This document shows, one piece after another, positions 37,901-47,482 of a stretch of DNA of 64,000 nt (positions are counted from its first letter, which is position 1; every line of letters begins with the position of its first letter). This stretch comes from Phoenix dactylifera. Its lineage: Eukaryota; Streptophyta; Magnoliopsida; Arecales; Arecaceae. The stretch spans positions 5,986,475 through 6,050,474 of the forward strand of contig NC_052407.1 of NCBI RefSeq assembly GCF_009389715.1, given 5' to 3'. The position numbers were made by a program, and so were the translations under genes. Below the pieces are notes generated by a model that was not told the origin of the DNA, did not search any database, and saw only the letters and a program-made list of their open reading frames with translations.

Positions 37901-38271
37901 AGATTGGGCTTCCCTCTCCAAGAGTCGAGCGTCATGATGCCAGTTCCAACTCTTCGCAGCTCAGAAGTAACCTTGACTTGATCGAGGAAACAAGGGAGGC
38001 CGCCCGAGTTCGTATGGCGAGGTACCAGCAAAAGACAGCTCAATACTACAACGCCAGGGTCAAAATCAAATCTTTCAGACCAGGGGACCTTGTCCTCAGA
38101 AGAGCTGAAGCCTCCCGACCTGCTGAGCAAGGAAAGCTGACCCCCAATTGGGAAGGACCGTACCGAGTCACGCGCGTTCGCCGGCCCGGAACTTACCAGT
38201 TGGAGTCTCCAGACGGGACGCCCATTCCGCGGAGCTGGAGCTCTGAAAACCTCCGCGTGTACCATCAGTAG
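34969..38271 (+). CDS. Pol (RT, RNase H, aRNase H, integrase) of the Tat element
   Basis: An uninterrupted frame of 1,100 codons ends TAG at 38269-38271. In order: reverse transcriptase (FMDAFSGYNQIRM; catalytic YVDDMLVKSK at about residue 247); the first RNase H at about 395-500; a second, archaeal-type RNase H (LHVDGSSNSGGSGVGLIL at about 535); and integrase with an HHCC finger at about 755-795. The integrase triad is D824, D884 and E920, in DX35E spacing. The C-terminus has GPYRVTRVRRPGTYQL and no chromodomain. The frame originally continued from gag-protease; the nested element now separates them, and no native start is present. The protein sequence itself looks undamaged. Confidence 0.93.
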   Translation, partial: PATDQPSTEVMEARVDPQKERVEPGELLIQVPLRENSPELTVQVGSGLDEHERGRLVNFLRDNMDVFAWSPADMPGIDPEIMVHRLQVKPTSKPVRQKKRGATPERQQAAAEEVSKLLEAGFIREIAYPEWLANVVLVKKANGKWRMCVDYTDLNKACPKDSFSLPSIDQLVDSTSGHELLAFMDAFSGYNQIRMAPEDEEKTAFITDGGTYCYKVMPFGLKNAGATYQRLVSRIFKDQIGRNMEVYVDDMLVKSKVAQNHIADLNEAFSTLRKYQMKLNPAKCAFGVTSGKFLGFIITQRGIEANPEKIRALQKMTPPRTVKEVQRLTGRVAALGRFISRSAERCLPFFAALKKPKNFLWSDECQQSFEELKHFLASPPLLTKPQQGEILYLYLAVSPVAVSSVLVREEGKLQKPVYYTSRVLRDAETRYAKLEKTAYALVISARRLRPYFQAHTVAVLTDQPVKQILQRSDRAGRITKWAIELGEFDIEYRPRPAIKAQALADFIAECTIPDEVEPEPEPPTEQTPSLTWTLHVDGSSNSGGSGVGLILTSPEGVVAEQALRLEFPASNNMAEYEALVAGLKLAKELGVKDLRAFSDSQLVVNQIMGDFEARDPTMQKYLQKVRDLASTLDSFHIQHVARSENLRADQLSKLASSRMSELPKGAVLEYLQKPSTDEPEQTFCTEFEPSWMDELISYLQNEVLPTDEREARRIKRLATRYILYEGKLYRRSFTSPLLRCLRPTEADYALREVHEGICGNHLGGRALARKILRQGYYWPTLQKNAMDFVQRCDRCQRNANVQRRPSAPLTSISSPWPFAQWRIDILGPFPLATGQRKFLVVSIDYFTKWVEAEPLARITEQKMRDFVWKSIICRFGLSRILISDNGRQFDNIHFREFCSELGIDHRFTSVAHPQTNGETEVTNRTILQGLKARLDKSKGQWVEDLYNVLWAYRTTFRVPTGETPFNLTYGMEAVIPLEIGLPSPRVERHDASSNSSQLRSNLDLIEETREAARVRMARYQQKTAQYYNARVKIKSFRPGDLVLRRAEASRPAEQGKLTPNWEGPYRVTRVRRPGTYQLESPDGTPIPRSWSSENLRVYHQ

Positions 38272-38399
38272 AACCCTAAGGGGTTCCCCATTATTCAATT
38301 ATTGAACCTCGTTTTATGAATTCCATTTTATAATAAACTTACGGTCCGTATACTCATTTTGAGCTCACCGATTTTTTCTGATTATCTCATGATGTCAGG

Positions 38400-39800
38400 T
38401 TTATCTCTCCTACCCTGACCACGGTCAGGATGCCCTGCCACAACGGGATGCCCCGATTCGTCGGGATGGCCCGAGACATCAGCAATGAGTTAGCGGTCCT
38501 CTCTGACCGGACGAGCTCGGCTCGTGCTCCATCGGCTATGAGTTAGCGGTCCTCTCTGACCGGACGAGCTCGGCTCGTGCTCCATCGGCTATGAGTTAGC
38601 GGTCCTCTCTGACCGGACGAGCTCGGCTCGTGCTCCTACCCTGAGACGTCAGGATGCCCCAATATATTGGGATGCCCTGCCGCAACGGGATGCCCCGATT
38701 TGTCGGGATGGCCCGAGACGTCGGGCAATGAGTTAGCGGTCCTCTCTGACCGGACGAGCTCGGCTCGTGCTCCATCGGCTATGAGTTAGCGGTCCTCTCT
38801 GACCGGACGAGCTCGGCTCGTGCTCCTACCCTGACCACGGTCAGGATGCCCCGAGACGTCGGGATGCCTCGATCCGTCGGGATGCCCCGAGACGTCGGGA
38901 TGCCCCGGCTATAGGGATGCCCGAGACGTCGGGATATGAGTTAGCGGTCCTCTCTGACCGGACGAGCTCGGCTCGTGCTCCATCGGCTATGAGTTAGCGG
39001 TCCTCTCTGACCGGACGAGCTCGGCTCGTGCTCCTACCCTGAGACGTCAGGATGCCCCAATATATTGGGATGCCCTGCCGCAACGGGATGCCCCGATTTG
39101 TCGGGATGGCCCGAGACGTCGGGCAATGAGTTAGCGGTCCTCTCTGACCGGACGAGCTCGGCTCGTGCTCTATCGGCTATGAGTTAGCGGTCCTCTCTGA
39201 CCGGACGAGCTCGGCTCGTGCTCCTACCCTGACCACGGTCAGGATGCCCCGAGACGTCGGGATGCCTCGATCCGTCGGGATGCCCCGAGACGTCGGGATG
39301 CCCGAGACGTCGGGATATGAGTTAGCGGTCCTCTCTGACCGGACGAGCTCGGCTCGTGCTCCATCGGCTATGAGTTAGCGGTCCTCTGACCGGACGAGCT
39401 CGGCTCGTACTCCACCGGCTATGAGTTAGCGGTCCTCTCTGACCGGACGAGCTCGGCTCGTGCTCCTACCCTGACCACGGTCAGGATGCCCCGAGACGTC
39501 GGGATGCCTCGAGACGTCGGGATGCCCCGAGACGTCGGGATGCCCTGACTATAGGGATGCTCGAGACATCGAGATGAGTTAGCGGTCCTCTCTGACCGGA
39601 CGAGCTCGGCTCGTGCTCCATCGGCTATGAGTTAGCGGTCCTCTCTGACCGGACGAGCTCGGCTCGTGCTCCTACCCTGACCACGGTCAGGATGCCCCGA
39701 GACGTCGGGATGCCCCAACTATAGGGATGCTCGAGACATCGAGATGAGTTAGCGGTCCTCTATGACCGGACGAGCTCGGCTCGTGCTCCATCGGCTTCAG
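38400..39800 (+). repeat. Hairpin-rich tandem repeat array downstream of pol
   Basis: About fifteen copies of a 52 bp unit (core GAGTTAGCGGTCCTCTCTGA followed by CCGGACGAGCTCGGCTCGTG), interspersed with blocks of GGGATGCCCCGAGACGTC and CCTACCCTGACCACGGTCAGG. The pieces are self-complementary: CCTGAC-CACG-GTCAGG, CCCGA-GACG-TCGGG and ACGAGCTCGGCTCGT. The array should therefore fold into a chain of hairpins. Tandem arrays in the 3' untranslated region are known in Tat elements and can seed genomic satellites. Confidence 0.9.
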
Positions 39801-39827
39801 CCAACGAGTTCGGCCCGCTCTTCGTCA

Positions 39828-40540
39828 TTGGATTTCTCTGTCGACGCCCTCCAAGAACGGAGTCCGAGCAGAGAAGCGTCTTCAGTCGCCTCGGCGCCAG
39901 GACGCACACGGTACAAGGTACCTATTTATTTAATGTCTTTACATTACCTATTCTTGGATTTCTCTGTCGACGCCCTCCAAGAACGGAGTCCGAGCAGAGA
40001 AGCGTCTTCAGTTGCCTCGGCGCCAGGACGCACACGGTACAAGGTACCTATTTATTTAATGTCTTTACATTACCTATTCTTGGATTTCTCTGTCGACGCC
40101 CTCCAAGAACGGAGTCCGAGCAGAGAAGCGTCTTCAGTCGCCTCGGCGCCAGGACGCACACGGTACAAGGTACCTATTTATTTAATGTCTACATTACATT
40201 ACCTATTCTTGGATTTCTCTGTCGACGCCCTCCAAGAACGGAGTCCGAGCAGAGAAGCGTCTTCAGTCGCCTCGGCGCCAGGACGCACACGGTACAAGGT
40301 ACCTATTTATTTAATGTCTTTACATTACCTATTATTGGATTTCTCTGTCGACGCCCTCCAAGAACGGAGTCCGAGCAGAGAAGCGTCTTCAGTCGCCTCG
40401 GCGCCAGGACGCACACGGTACAAGGTACCCATGTATTTAATGTTTCTACATCATTTTATCTATTTCTCTGCCGATGTCCTCAAAGAACGGACACCGAGCA
40501 GAGGAGCGTCTTCGATCGCCTCGGCGAAGGAGTGCTCATG
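39828..40540 (+). repeat. 126 bp tandem array, six units
   Basis: Units start TTGGATTTCTCTGTCGACGC at 39828, 39954, 40080, 40209 and 40335, and a diverged sixth begins about 40460. Spacing is 126 bp (129 once). Because the period is a multiple of three, one frame stays open for 259 codons over 39762-40541, repeating a 42-residue unit with SVDALQERSPSREASSVASA. I cannot tell whether this frame is translated; the open frame may be a by-product of the period. Confidence 0.9.
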
Positions 40541-41038
40541 ACACCGACACATTATTGTACTAAGTCCGGTGAATCCCCGTCACGAGCTGACGAGTATTCA
40601 ATCCATTTGTAAGAGAAGAATCCGGTTCGCCCCGGCAACCCGAGGCTCGGATTCGAAGTTCGCCGCATTAAGAAGTCTAAGTCCTAACGACCGCCCTAGG
40701 GCTTGGTCGAATTCTGGACTAGGCTCGGAAAAACTCTCCGAGCCCAAATCCTTGGTATAAGCACAAGCGTTGCTATACCACTAGTCGAAGAACCGAGCAA
40801 TGGAGCTCGGCAAGCCAAACTTAAACTCAAACCCTGTAGCGGAAAAAGCTGAGGCCCTAGAGCCCATATCCTCGGAACCTAAAACGGATTCGAGCAGAAA
40901 AACTTAGGCTACGACAGACGAGTTTCCAAAAAAGAAATGTATATTCATTTCAAAAAGGCCCGTAGGCTAAGTACAAAATCCGGGTTTGGCCCTTACAAGT
41001 ATGGGAGGCCATCCCGACTTTACAAGAAATAACAAAAA

Positions 41039-43362
41039 TTACATTAAAGGCTCGAGCTCGACCACCTCGGCCTCGGCAGTACCAGGAGTGGTTGGCTCGG
41101 CTGCCGGGACCTCTTCGATGGCCTCGGCAGCAATAGGAGTAGCCTCGGGAGCGACCTCGGTCACTTCGGGGATAGCTACGGCCGCCTCCGCCTCCGGAGT
41201 TTCTGCCTCTGCCTCCGCCCTCCCTGCTCCCGGCTGGAGCAGGTTAACATCAAAATCCGGGAGAAGCCGCCGCAACTGGTTGCGGAAATCCCGGAAGCCT
41301 TGGATTAGCCCGTTCACGCCCTCCTCAGCCATGAGTTCGCGAAACTCCTCCGACTCGCGGAAGAGCTTCACTGCGTTTTGGGCGTTCTCCCGGGCCTCTA
41401 TCCCCCGGGCCTCGTGGTAAGCGGCTCTCCGCTCGAGGCCCCTCAGCTCCTGCTCGAGCTCCGAATGTCGGAGGCGGGCATTCCCCACCTCCTGCTCGCG
41501 AGAGGCCAACGCCTGCTCGGCCTTGGCCAATCGAGCCTCCGCGGCGCGCAGCTCGGACCTTACCAATGCGTGCGCGCCCTTCTCTTCATCGAGCTCGGCG
41601 GTCAAAGCTCGAATCCTTTCATCGGATGCTCCGACCTTCTCTTGGAGCACCCGTTTTTCGGCCTCAGAGGCCTGGTACTTCTCCTCGGAGGCTTGGTACT
41701 TCGCCTCGGCGGCCATGTACCTCTTCTGGGCCTCCTCGTAACTGCGCTCGCACCTCCGGGCCTTCCCCCGGTATTCGTGGACTAGGTGCATCAGCATCTC
41801 CGTCTCATGCAAATACTGTAAAAGAGACGAAAAGAAAAACATAAGGCGCCGTTAGTAGAAAAACTATACAGATTACATAGGCGAAAAATTTTACTTACCC
41901 GGACGGAGTTGCAGCGCGTAGCGTCCATGAAAGCGTTGTAGCTCATGGACTGCATCATGGCCCGGTCGGCCGGGAGCAGCGCGAGCCGAAAAACTTCGCG
42001 CGCCACTTGCGGGTTTTCGAGGGCCGAATCGCCCTCGAACACCGACCAGGTGGGTGCGAAGGGCACCCGTTCTTCCGAGCTCAAAGGGCCCGGGAGGCCA
42101 GCGTCATCTGGCCTAGGTGGAGCCGACCCCGAGGCTCCTTGACTGCTCCCCGGCTGGGAGCTAAGGGGCTGGGGTCGGGCGAGCGGCCGATCTAACCGCT
42201 GCACAACTATAGCGGGGCGTGCAAGCACGGGACCCGCTGAACTCCTCCCCTGGTCGGCAACTGGAGCGTCCTGCCGACCAGGGACCTGCGTCAAGGGCGC
42301 CGGGCATGGGGGCGCCATCGGGGCTCTGGAGCCCGAGCCCCCGGAGCCCGCGCCCTCTCTCCGATCAGCCTCAGGGCACGCGGGCTGAGAAGGCCCCGCC
42401 TCGGAGTCAGCGGGGCGAGAAGGCCCCGCCTCGGAGTCAGCGGGGCGAGAAGGCCCCGCCTCGGAATGCGCAGGGCGGGAAGGACCCGCCTCGGCCACCA
42501 CTGCCGCCGAGGGAGTCGAGGTTGCCGAGACCTTCTGCTTCTTTCTCGGCTCCGCAGGCTCCCCCGAGAGCTCGGCTGCCCTCTTCTGGAAGCGGGCGTA
42601 AAGGACTTCGCTCTTGGTCACCATTTTTGCGATGTCTGTAAAGATAAACAAAATTAGAACATTAGAACAATAAGGAAATAAAAAGTTGCTGCAACTATCC
42701 TTACCCTGAGGACGTGCCGAGCTCAGGCCCACGTTCACCAGGGCGTCCTCGCTAATGAGGCCGTTCAGCAAAATCCCGTCCCCAAGGCTGTGGATGGTGT
42801 CGAAGATCTCCTGCTCACGCGGAGAAAGCTGGGGGAGCCTGTTGATGGATTTAAGCTGGGCCGGCCTCCACCTGGGGTCAAACCCCCAGAACCGTTCAGA
42901 GCCCAGAAAGAAGAATTTCTCCTTCCAACCATGAATGGATGAGGGGGCACCATGAAAAAGTGGCCGACCCGCCCGGAGGGCGATGTAGAGCCACTCCCCG
43001 TCTCCCGGGTTCGACTTAAAAATAAAAAGTCGCCGGAAGACGTTGACAGAGGTAGGAATCTCCTGCAGTAAACACAGTGACAGGAAACCCATCACTGTCC
43101 TCCAAGCGTTTGGAGTGAGTTGCGCCGGAACCAACTGGCATACCGCCAGCAACTCATTCACAAAGCTGTGGAGAGGAAATCGGAGGCCGGCCCAGAGTGA
43201 CTCCGAGTGCACTCCGATCCGGCCTACCGGAGGATCGGTTACCCGATCCCTTCGCCTGGCGGGTTCCAAACGGAACCCGTGAAGAGGGAAAAACCACTCT
43301 TCGGCCATCTCGACCTCCAGGACACTCATGGTGGACACTACTTCACTGGGCAGAGAACCCAT
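41039..43362 (-). CDS. Spliced antisense gene inside the Tat element
   Basis: Three minus-strand exons, 42705-43362, 41899-42635 and 41039-41815. The introns (69 and 83 bp) have GT-AG borders and matching phase, giving about 723 residues. The N-terminal 200 residues (EEWFFPLHGFRLEPARR, LRFPLHSFVNELLAVCQLVP, LTPNAWRTVMGFLSLC) resemble the 'putative gypsy-type transposon' domain PF04195. A linker carries four AGPSRPADSE-like repeats, then a P/S-rich stretch. The last 260 residues are a long coiled coil (YEEAQKRYMAAEAKYQASEE) with an acidic Ala/Glu tail. Its job is unknown. Extra, sometimes antisense, ORFs are known from Tat elements. Intron 1 is a multiple of three and open, so an unspliced form would also be in frame. 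Confidence 0.8.
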
Positions 43363-43500
43363 TGCAAGAGAGGGAAATCAAAAAGAAGGGGGACCTGGGA
43401 AAGATGCCGGAGAGAAGGGACTTCGGTCTGAGGAAGACTGGGAGAATAGGAAGCTGGAAGCAGAAAGCAATAGAGAGAGAACAGGGGGCCGGGGGAGAGT

Positions 43501-43507
43501 TTATATA
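43501..43507 (-). promoter_or_regulatory. TATA box of the antisense gene
   Basis: On the minus strand TATATAA lies 139 bp upstream of the antisense start codon, preceded by GGGGAGGTC. This placement suggests that the gene has its own RNA polymerase II promoter rather than using the LTR. Confidence 0.6.
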
Positions 43508-43880
43508 GACCTCCCCAACGGCCCGGATCAGCGAAGAAAGCGCTGCGTCCTGGTTAGATGATAACACGTGTCGGTCTAAAAGACAGAACGACGCATTTAA
43601 TTAGGGCTAGCGCTTCGAACGTCGAAGCGCCCCATCGGATCGTGCGGAAAGGCGTCCGCAATCGAAGATCGTGCGGCCCCATCATGAGCCCACGACACGA
43701 GGACGCTTCGCAAAAGGTGTCCCAATAATGAGGCTTTTCGGAAAAGAAGAGACGCCGCCTATTAAAGGCACCTCGAAGCGTTCGATAACTCAAAACGCGC
43801 AACGAATTAAAATTTTCGGAACTCGTAATACCCCAACTAAAACTACTTTCCGCGCTCCAGCTGGAAGCCAACTGGAACTC

Positions 43881-43896
43881 GGAAGTCGGGGGGTAG
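43881..43896 (+). other. Polypurine tract of the Tat element
   Basis: GGAAGTCGGGGGGTAG abuts the TG of the 3' LTR, as expected for the plus-strand primer. Confidence 0.75.
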
Positions 43897-45156
43897 TGTT
43901 GGGGAAAAAACCCCAAGTCATGCCATAACGGAGGCGCTCGGCCAAAGAGTGCCGACCGGAAAGGCGCCTGGCCAAAGAGCGCCGACCAGAGAGCTGCTCG
44001 GCCAAAGGATGACGACCAGGAAGGCGCTCGACTAGAGGGCGCCGACCAGAGTGCGCGCCAAGAGGTGCCCAACCAAAATAAGCTGCTCGGCCAAAGGATA
44101 CCGACCAGGAAGGCGCTCGACTAGAGGGCGCCGACCAGAGTGCGCGCCAAGAGGTGCCCAACCAAAATAAGCTGCTCGGTTAGAAAGTGCCGACCAAAGA
44201 CAGCGCCGAGGCGCTCTGCTAGAAGGTGCTCGCCTAAAGGGCGCCGACCAGGAGTACTCGAAGCAGCCCCGCCACAGGGCGCCCCATTGGGCGACCAGCT
44301 CGGCTCGGCACCCTTGCCGAGCCGATGCCTTAACCAAATGTTCCACCTCCGCCTAAAGTCCAAGGGACTTGACAACTCCTACGGCTTGCGACCTGCCACT
44401 ATCTCCAAGCCATCAAGGCATAAGATCTCTGCAGGCATTCGGCACGACCTGCCATTAATGCACGAGACTCCCTCAAGTCTCCGATGCACTCAGGCATTTA
44501 ATGAACACGGCCCAAGACGATCTCCGGATCACTGAACCATCAGAGCGCATGGCTCTACCTGACCGCCGGTTCATTCGGTAATAAATGCACTTACCATCCA
44601 CAGACCCCAGGCCCGCCACGGCCGGCGGTTCAACCACTCCAACAGGACCGATCGACCGTGACAACTCCCTGGTTCCGGTTTGATTCGGCTCCGTTCTCCA
44701 CTACGCCATAAATGGGCCAAATCGTGCCCAATTATTACGGACAGGGACAAATCCCCCGGTCACCTCCCAGGTAACGTAATCCCCTCCTATAAAGGGAACC
44801 TGGGGAGAACCAAGGGGGGAGGACAAACAAAAACGGAAACAGACCCCCGGGACTGAACCCTCCGGGAAGCACAGACACAATTGATGACATCATTCCCTTC
44901 GTCTTCTTGATCTGATAAAATACTGTCTTCTCCATACACTTCCTCTTCCCCGCTCTCTCCACATACTTGCCCCCTCTGACTTAGGCATCGGAGGGCCGGC
45001 GCCGGGGAGCCCGGCCACCGGTTTTCCTTGCAGGACTTGCACACCCCCCGCGGCGGAGGACGCAGCCAGCCGGCGCACCGCCGTCCGTCTCCTGCAGCAG
45101 CGGAGCTCCTCCTTCCCCGGCTTCACGGCGGCCCCCGGGTCCAATTTCCAGCAACA
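43897..45156 (+). repeat. 3' LTR of the Tat element
   Basis: Near-identical to the 5' LTR, with about nine to ten substitutions plus a one-base deletion in the TATA region (TATAAAGGG at 44788 against TATAAAAGGG). It keeps the 89 bp duplication. It is followed by the second GGTAT duplication and then host exon sequence. An open frame runs from inside the LTR across the border into the host exon. Confidence 0.95.
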
Positions 45157-45161
45157 GGTAT

Positions 45162-45288
45162 ATGTACAAAAGAGATTGTAGCGACTTGTTTAGATGATTT
45201 GGTTGAAAATCCTATTGGAGTCGTGAATTGGGCCAGTATAAATAGTAAAATTATACAATTACAGGCTGAGCTAGATCTATATTTATAA
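45162..45288 (+). pseudogene. Right part of the host exon split by the Tat element
   Basis: After the GGTAT duplication the sequence is open to TAA at 45286-45288, with the C-terminus DLVENPIGVVNWASINSKII and then QLQAELDLYL. It joins in frame with 23596-23699 once the element is removed. Composition and continuity indicate a true last exon. The family is not recognised. A protein made across the LTR border would be a short fusion. Confidence 0.55.
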
Positions 45289-47482
45289 ATATTCAGAAAT
45301 AACTTCAGAGTAAGTCGTTCCAAATTCCATACCAAAAAAACAAACGTCAACAGGTCTTTTGGAAGGTATTCAACACTGCTTTTTATTTGAATCCATTTGC
45401 ATGATTTGTGTGTGATATAAGCAACATTTATGATTTGTTTGTGCTTTTTTTTTCTTTAAGCTTTTATTTATCATGTTTTCTCCGAGTGCATCTGTAATGC
45501 AACTTTGATGTACTGAGTAATTTTGAATGTATTATTGGGACCAGTGGTGTTTTTTTGGCATTTTCTGATCCAAGTAATGAGAGGAATCAAGAACATGTAC
45601 CTCAAAAGAAGCCTAACTATTTGGATCTAGATGTCATGATGGTGATGCAAGTGATTCACTCCTGAAGCATATATGTTGTCATGAGATAGCTCATATAAAG
45701 CATTCTAGTCAATGCGAAAATGCATCCATTTTCTTTTGGGTTGCTATTGCATATAGTAGAGGTGATACATGTATGATCAATGACCTTGTTCTTTATATTT
45801 TGAAAACAACACCCTCTGAAATACTTAAAATGGCTTCACTGGTTTGGAATTTCAGAATTTTCTTGAAGGAAGAAAATTTTTTATATTATGCTTTACAAAT
45901 GGATATCTCTTCCCTCTTTTCTTTCTGCTAATGAGAAACAAAGATTTTCTTCTATCTATAAAATTATTGCTACTCCAATCTTAGCATAATTAGTGCTTCC
46001 ATAAGTTGTTGAATGCATAAGCATCCTTTCTTTCTATTTTATTATTTTATTTTAGTGCAAATTGGATGGAGACTAGTTGTACATGCTTCTACATGCGGTA
46101 ACATGTTATATAGAAAGTGGAAACTTATGCATCGAACTACTTAATTTTAAGTATCTGTCCATGGTTCCTATTAATTTTTTTTAATAAAACTATAAGTTTT
46201 TAAATGTTGAGGAACTTCTAAATGTAGTTATCTCAAAATCCATATTTCCAAGCATATTTAAGATAATCTATGATCGACTTTTAGATACAAACTCTCGATC
46301 ACTTTGCTACATACAGCATAAACTTGAAGGTACCATATATTAATTTGGTTGCACAATCATTTTGAAAAAAAAAAATCCAACAATAATCATTTTTTGAAAA
46401 AAGATAGGTAACTGGTCTATCTGATTGCTTTTGTGAATTAAAATAAAAAAGAAATCCACTTGATTGGCCCTTGTGCCAGCCCATTTGCATCGCTACATAT
46501 GTAGATAGAATTGGGTTCTAACTTTTCCAAACCATACTCTAATTTGTCGTCTCCTCTCCATGTTCAAGGAAAGCCGTGGGCTGAATTAATTCCTCACTAG
46601 CTTTTCCTCTTCAGCTTTAACTACTGAGGAGTGAGGACTGCTTAGCCCCCTCATAAATACCCCTCCACGGCTTCTCATCCCTGCCCCAGATTTTAGTCAA
46701 TCAATACAATTACCAACAAAATCTGACTTCCCAGCTCATTTTCACACAAATTTCATATCAGATTTAGCTTCCAACATCCCATATTTTTAAGGCTTTTCTG
46801 GACCTAAATCCATAAACCTGGAAGGCACTTCAGCATCATGTCCCAATTTTAAGCAGTTTAACGCATAATGTTATGACCTTAGACGAAGCAAAATGTTCTC
46901 TAGGAGTAAACCAATCAACAGCTTCGTAAGTCATCAGATAAGCAAACCTCACATTTTTAAAACTTAGACATAGCTGCAATATCTTGGACGGATTAGATTG
47001 ATGGAAACAAAAGTAGATAATAAAAGAAGGAAACAGTTGTGTCTTTAGATGAATCCAAGGCTGGAAAAAGATGACACTTGAGCTACACTCACAGAATGCT
47101 TGAATTGCATCGATTAAGTTATATAATTAGCTACACTCAGTGAGTGAAAAATAAAAGGCCTCTGGATCACTTATTTTATGCCATTACAAGAGATTTTCTT
47201 TTTTTTTTGGTCTGTCGCTGTGGTAAAACAGTAGTTTGTGTACCTTACCAAAAAAGAAAAAAATAAGTTAATGTTTGAAAAGCTACTAATCTAATTGGTC
47301 CTTCTTTAAATTCCTTTAGTGTTCCTATCTATTTGGGTTTTACATTATTTGCGTTGCAAGAGAAATAGTTGAAAATTATCTTCTTCTTTTTTTTATACTC
47401 TTCTCTTGACTGTCTACTAGATATTATTTTCATTATTGTATAGAGTTTCCTGTAAATGGTTTCTCCGTTGTCTTTCTTTTAG
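45289..47482. other. 3' flank of the split gene and spacer, no gene seen
   Basis: AT-rich DNA. The first few hundred bases are probably the 3' UTR of the split gene. Around 46620-46700 there is a promoter-like stretch (CATAAATACCCC) with no open frame after it. Upstream exons expected for the LIP2 relic were looked for here and not found. Confidence 0.4.

Larger units (their letters stand above)
23700..45156 (+). mobile_element. Ty3/gypsy Tat-lineage LTR retrotransposon, 21.5 kb with nested insert
   Basis: Bounded by TG...CA LTRs (23700-24960 and 43897-45156) and by GGTAT at 23695-23699 and 45157-45161. The order is LTR, primer site, gag-protease, RT, RNase H, second archaeal-type RNase H, integrase, tandem arrays, antisense gene, polypurine tract, LTR. 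The dual RNase H and lack of a chromodomain place it in the Tat lineage. Without the 7.85 kb nested element it would be about 13.6 kb. By eye the LTRs differ at roughly ten positions in 1,260, so insertion was recent. Two defects stop independent activity: an in-frame TAG in gag and the nested element. Confidence 0.95.

Noticed and set aside
38400-40540. CRISPR-like regular repeats
   Set aside because: These are contiguous or nested tandem repeats in a plant retrotransposon, with no unique spacers and no cas genes.
42007-42641. + strand frames opposite the antisense gene
   Set aside because: They are shadows of the minus-strand coding exons; codon content and domain matches favour the minus strand.
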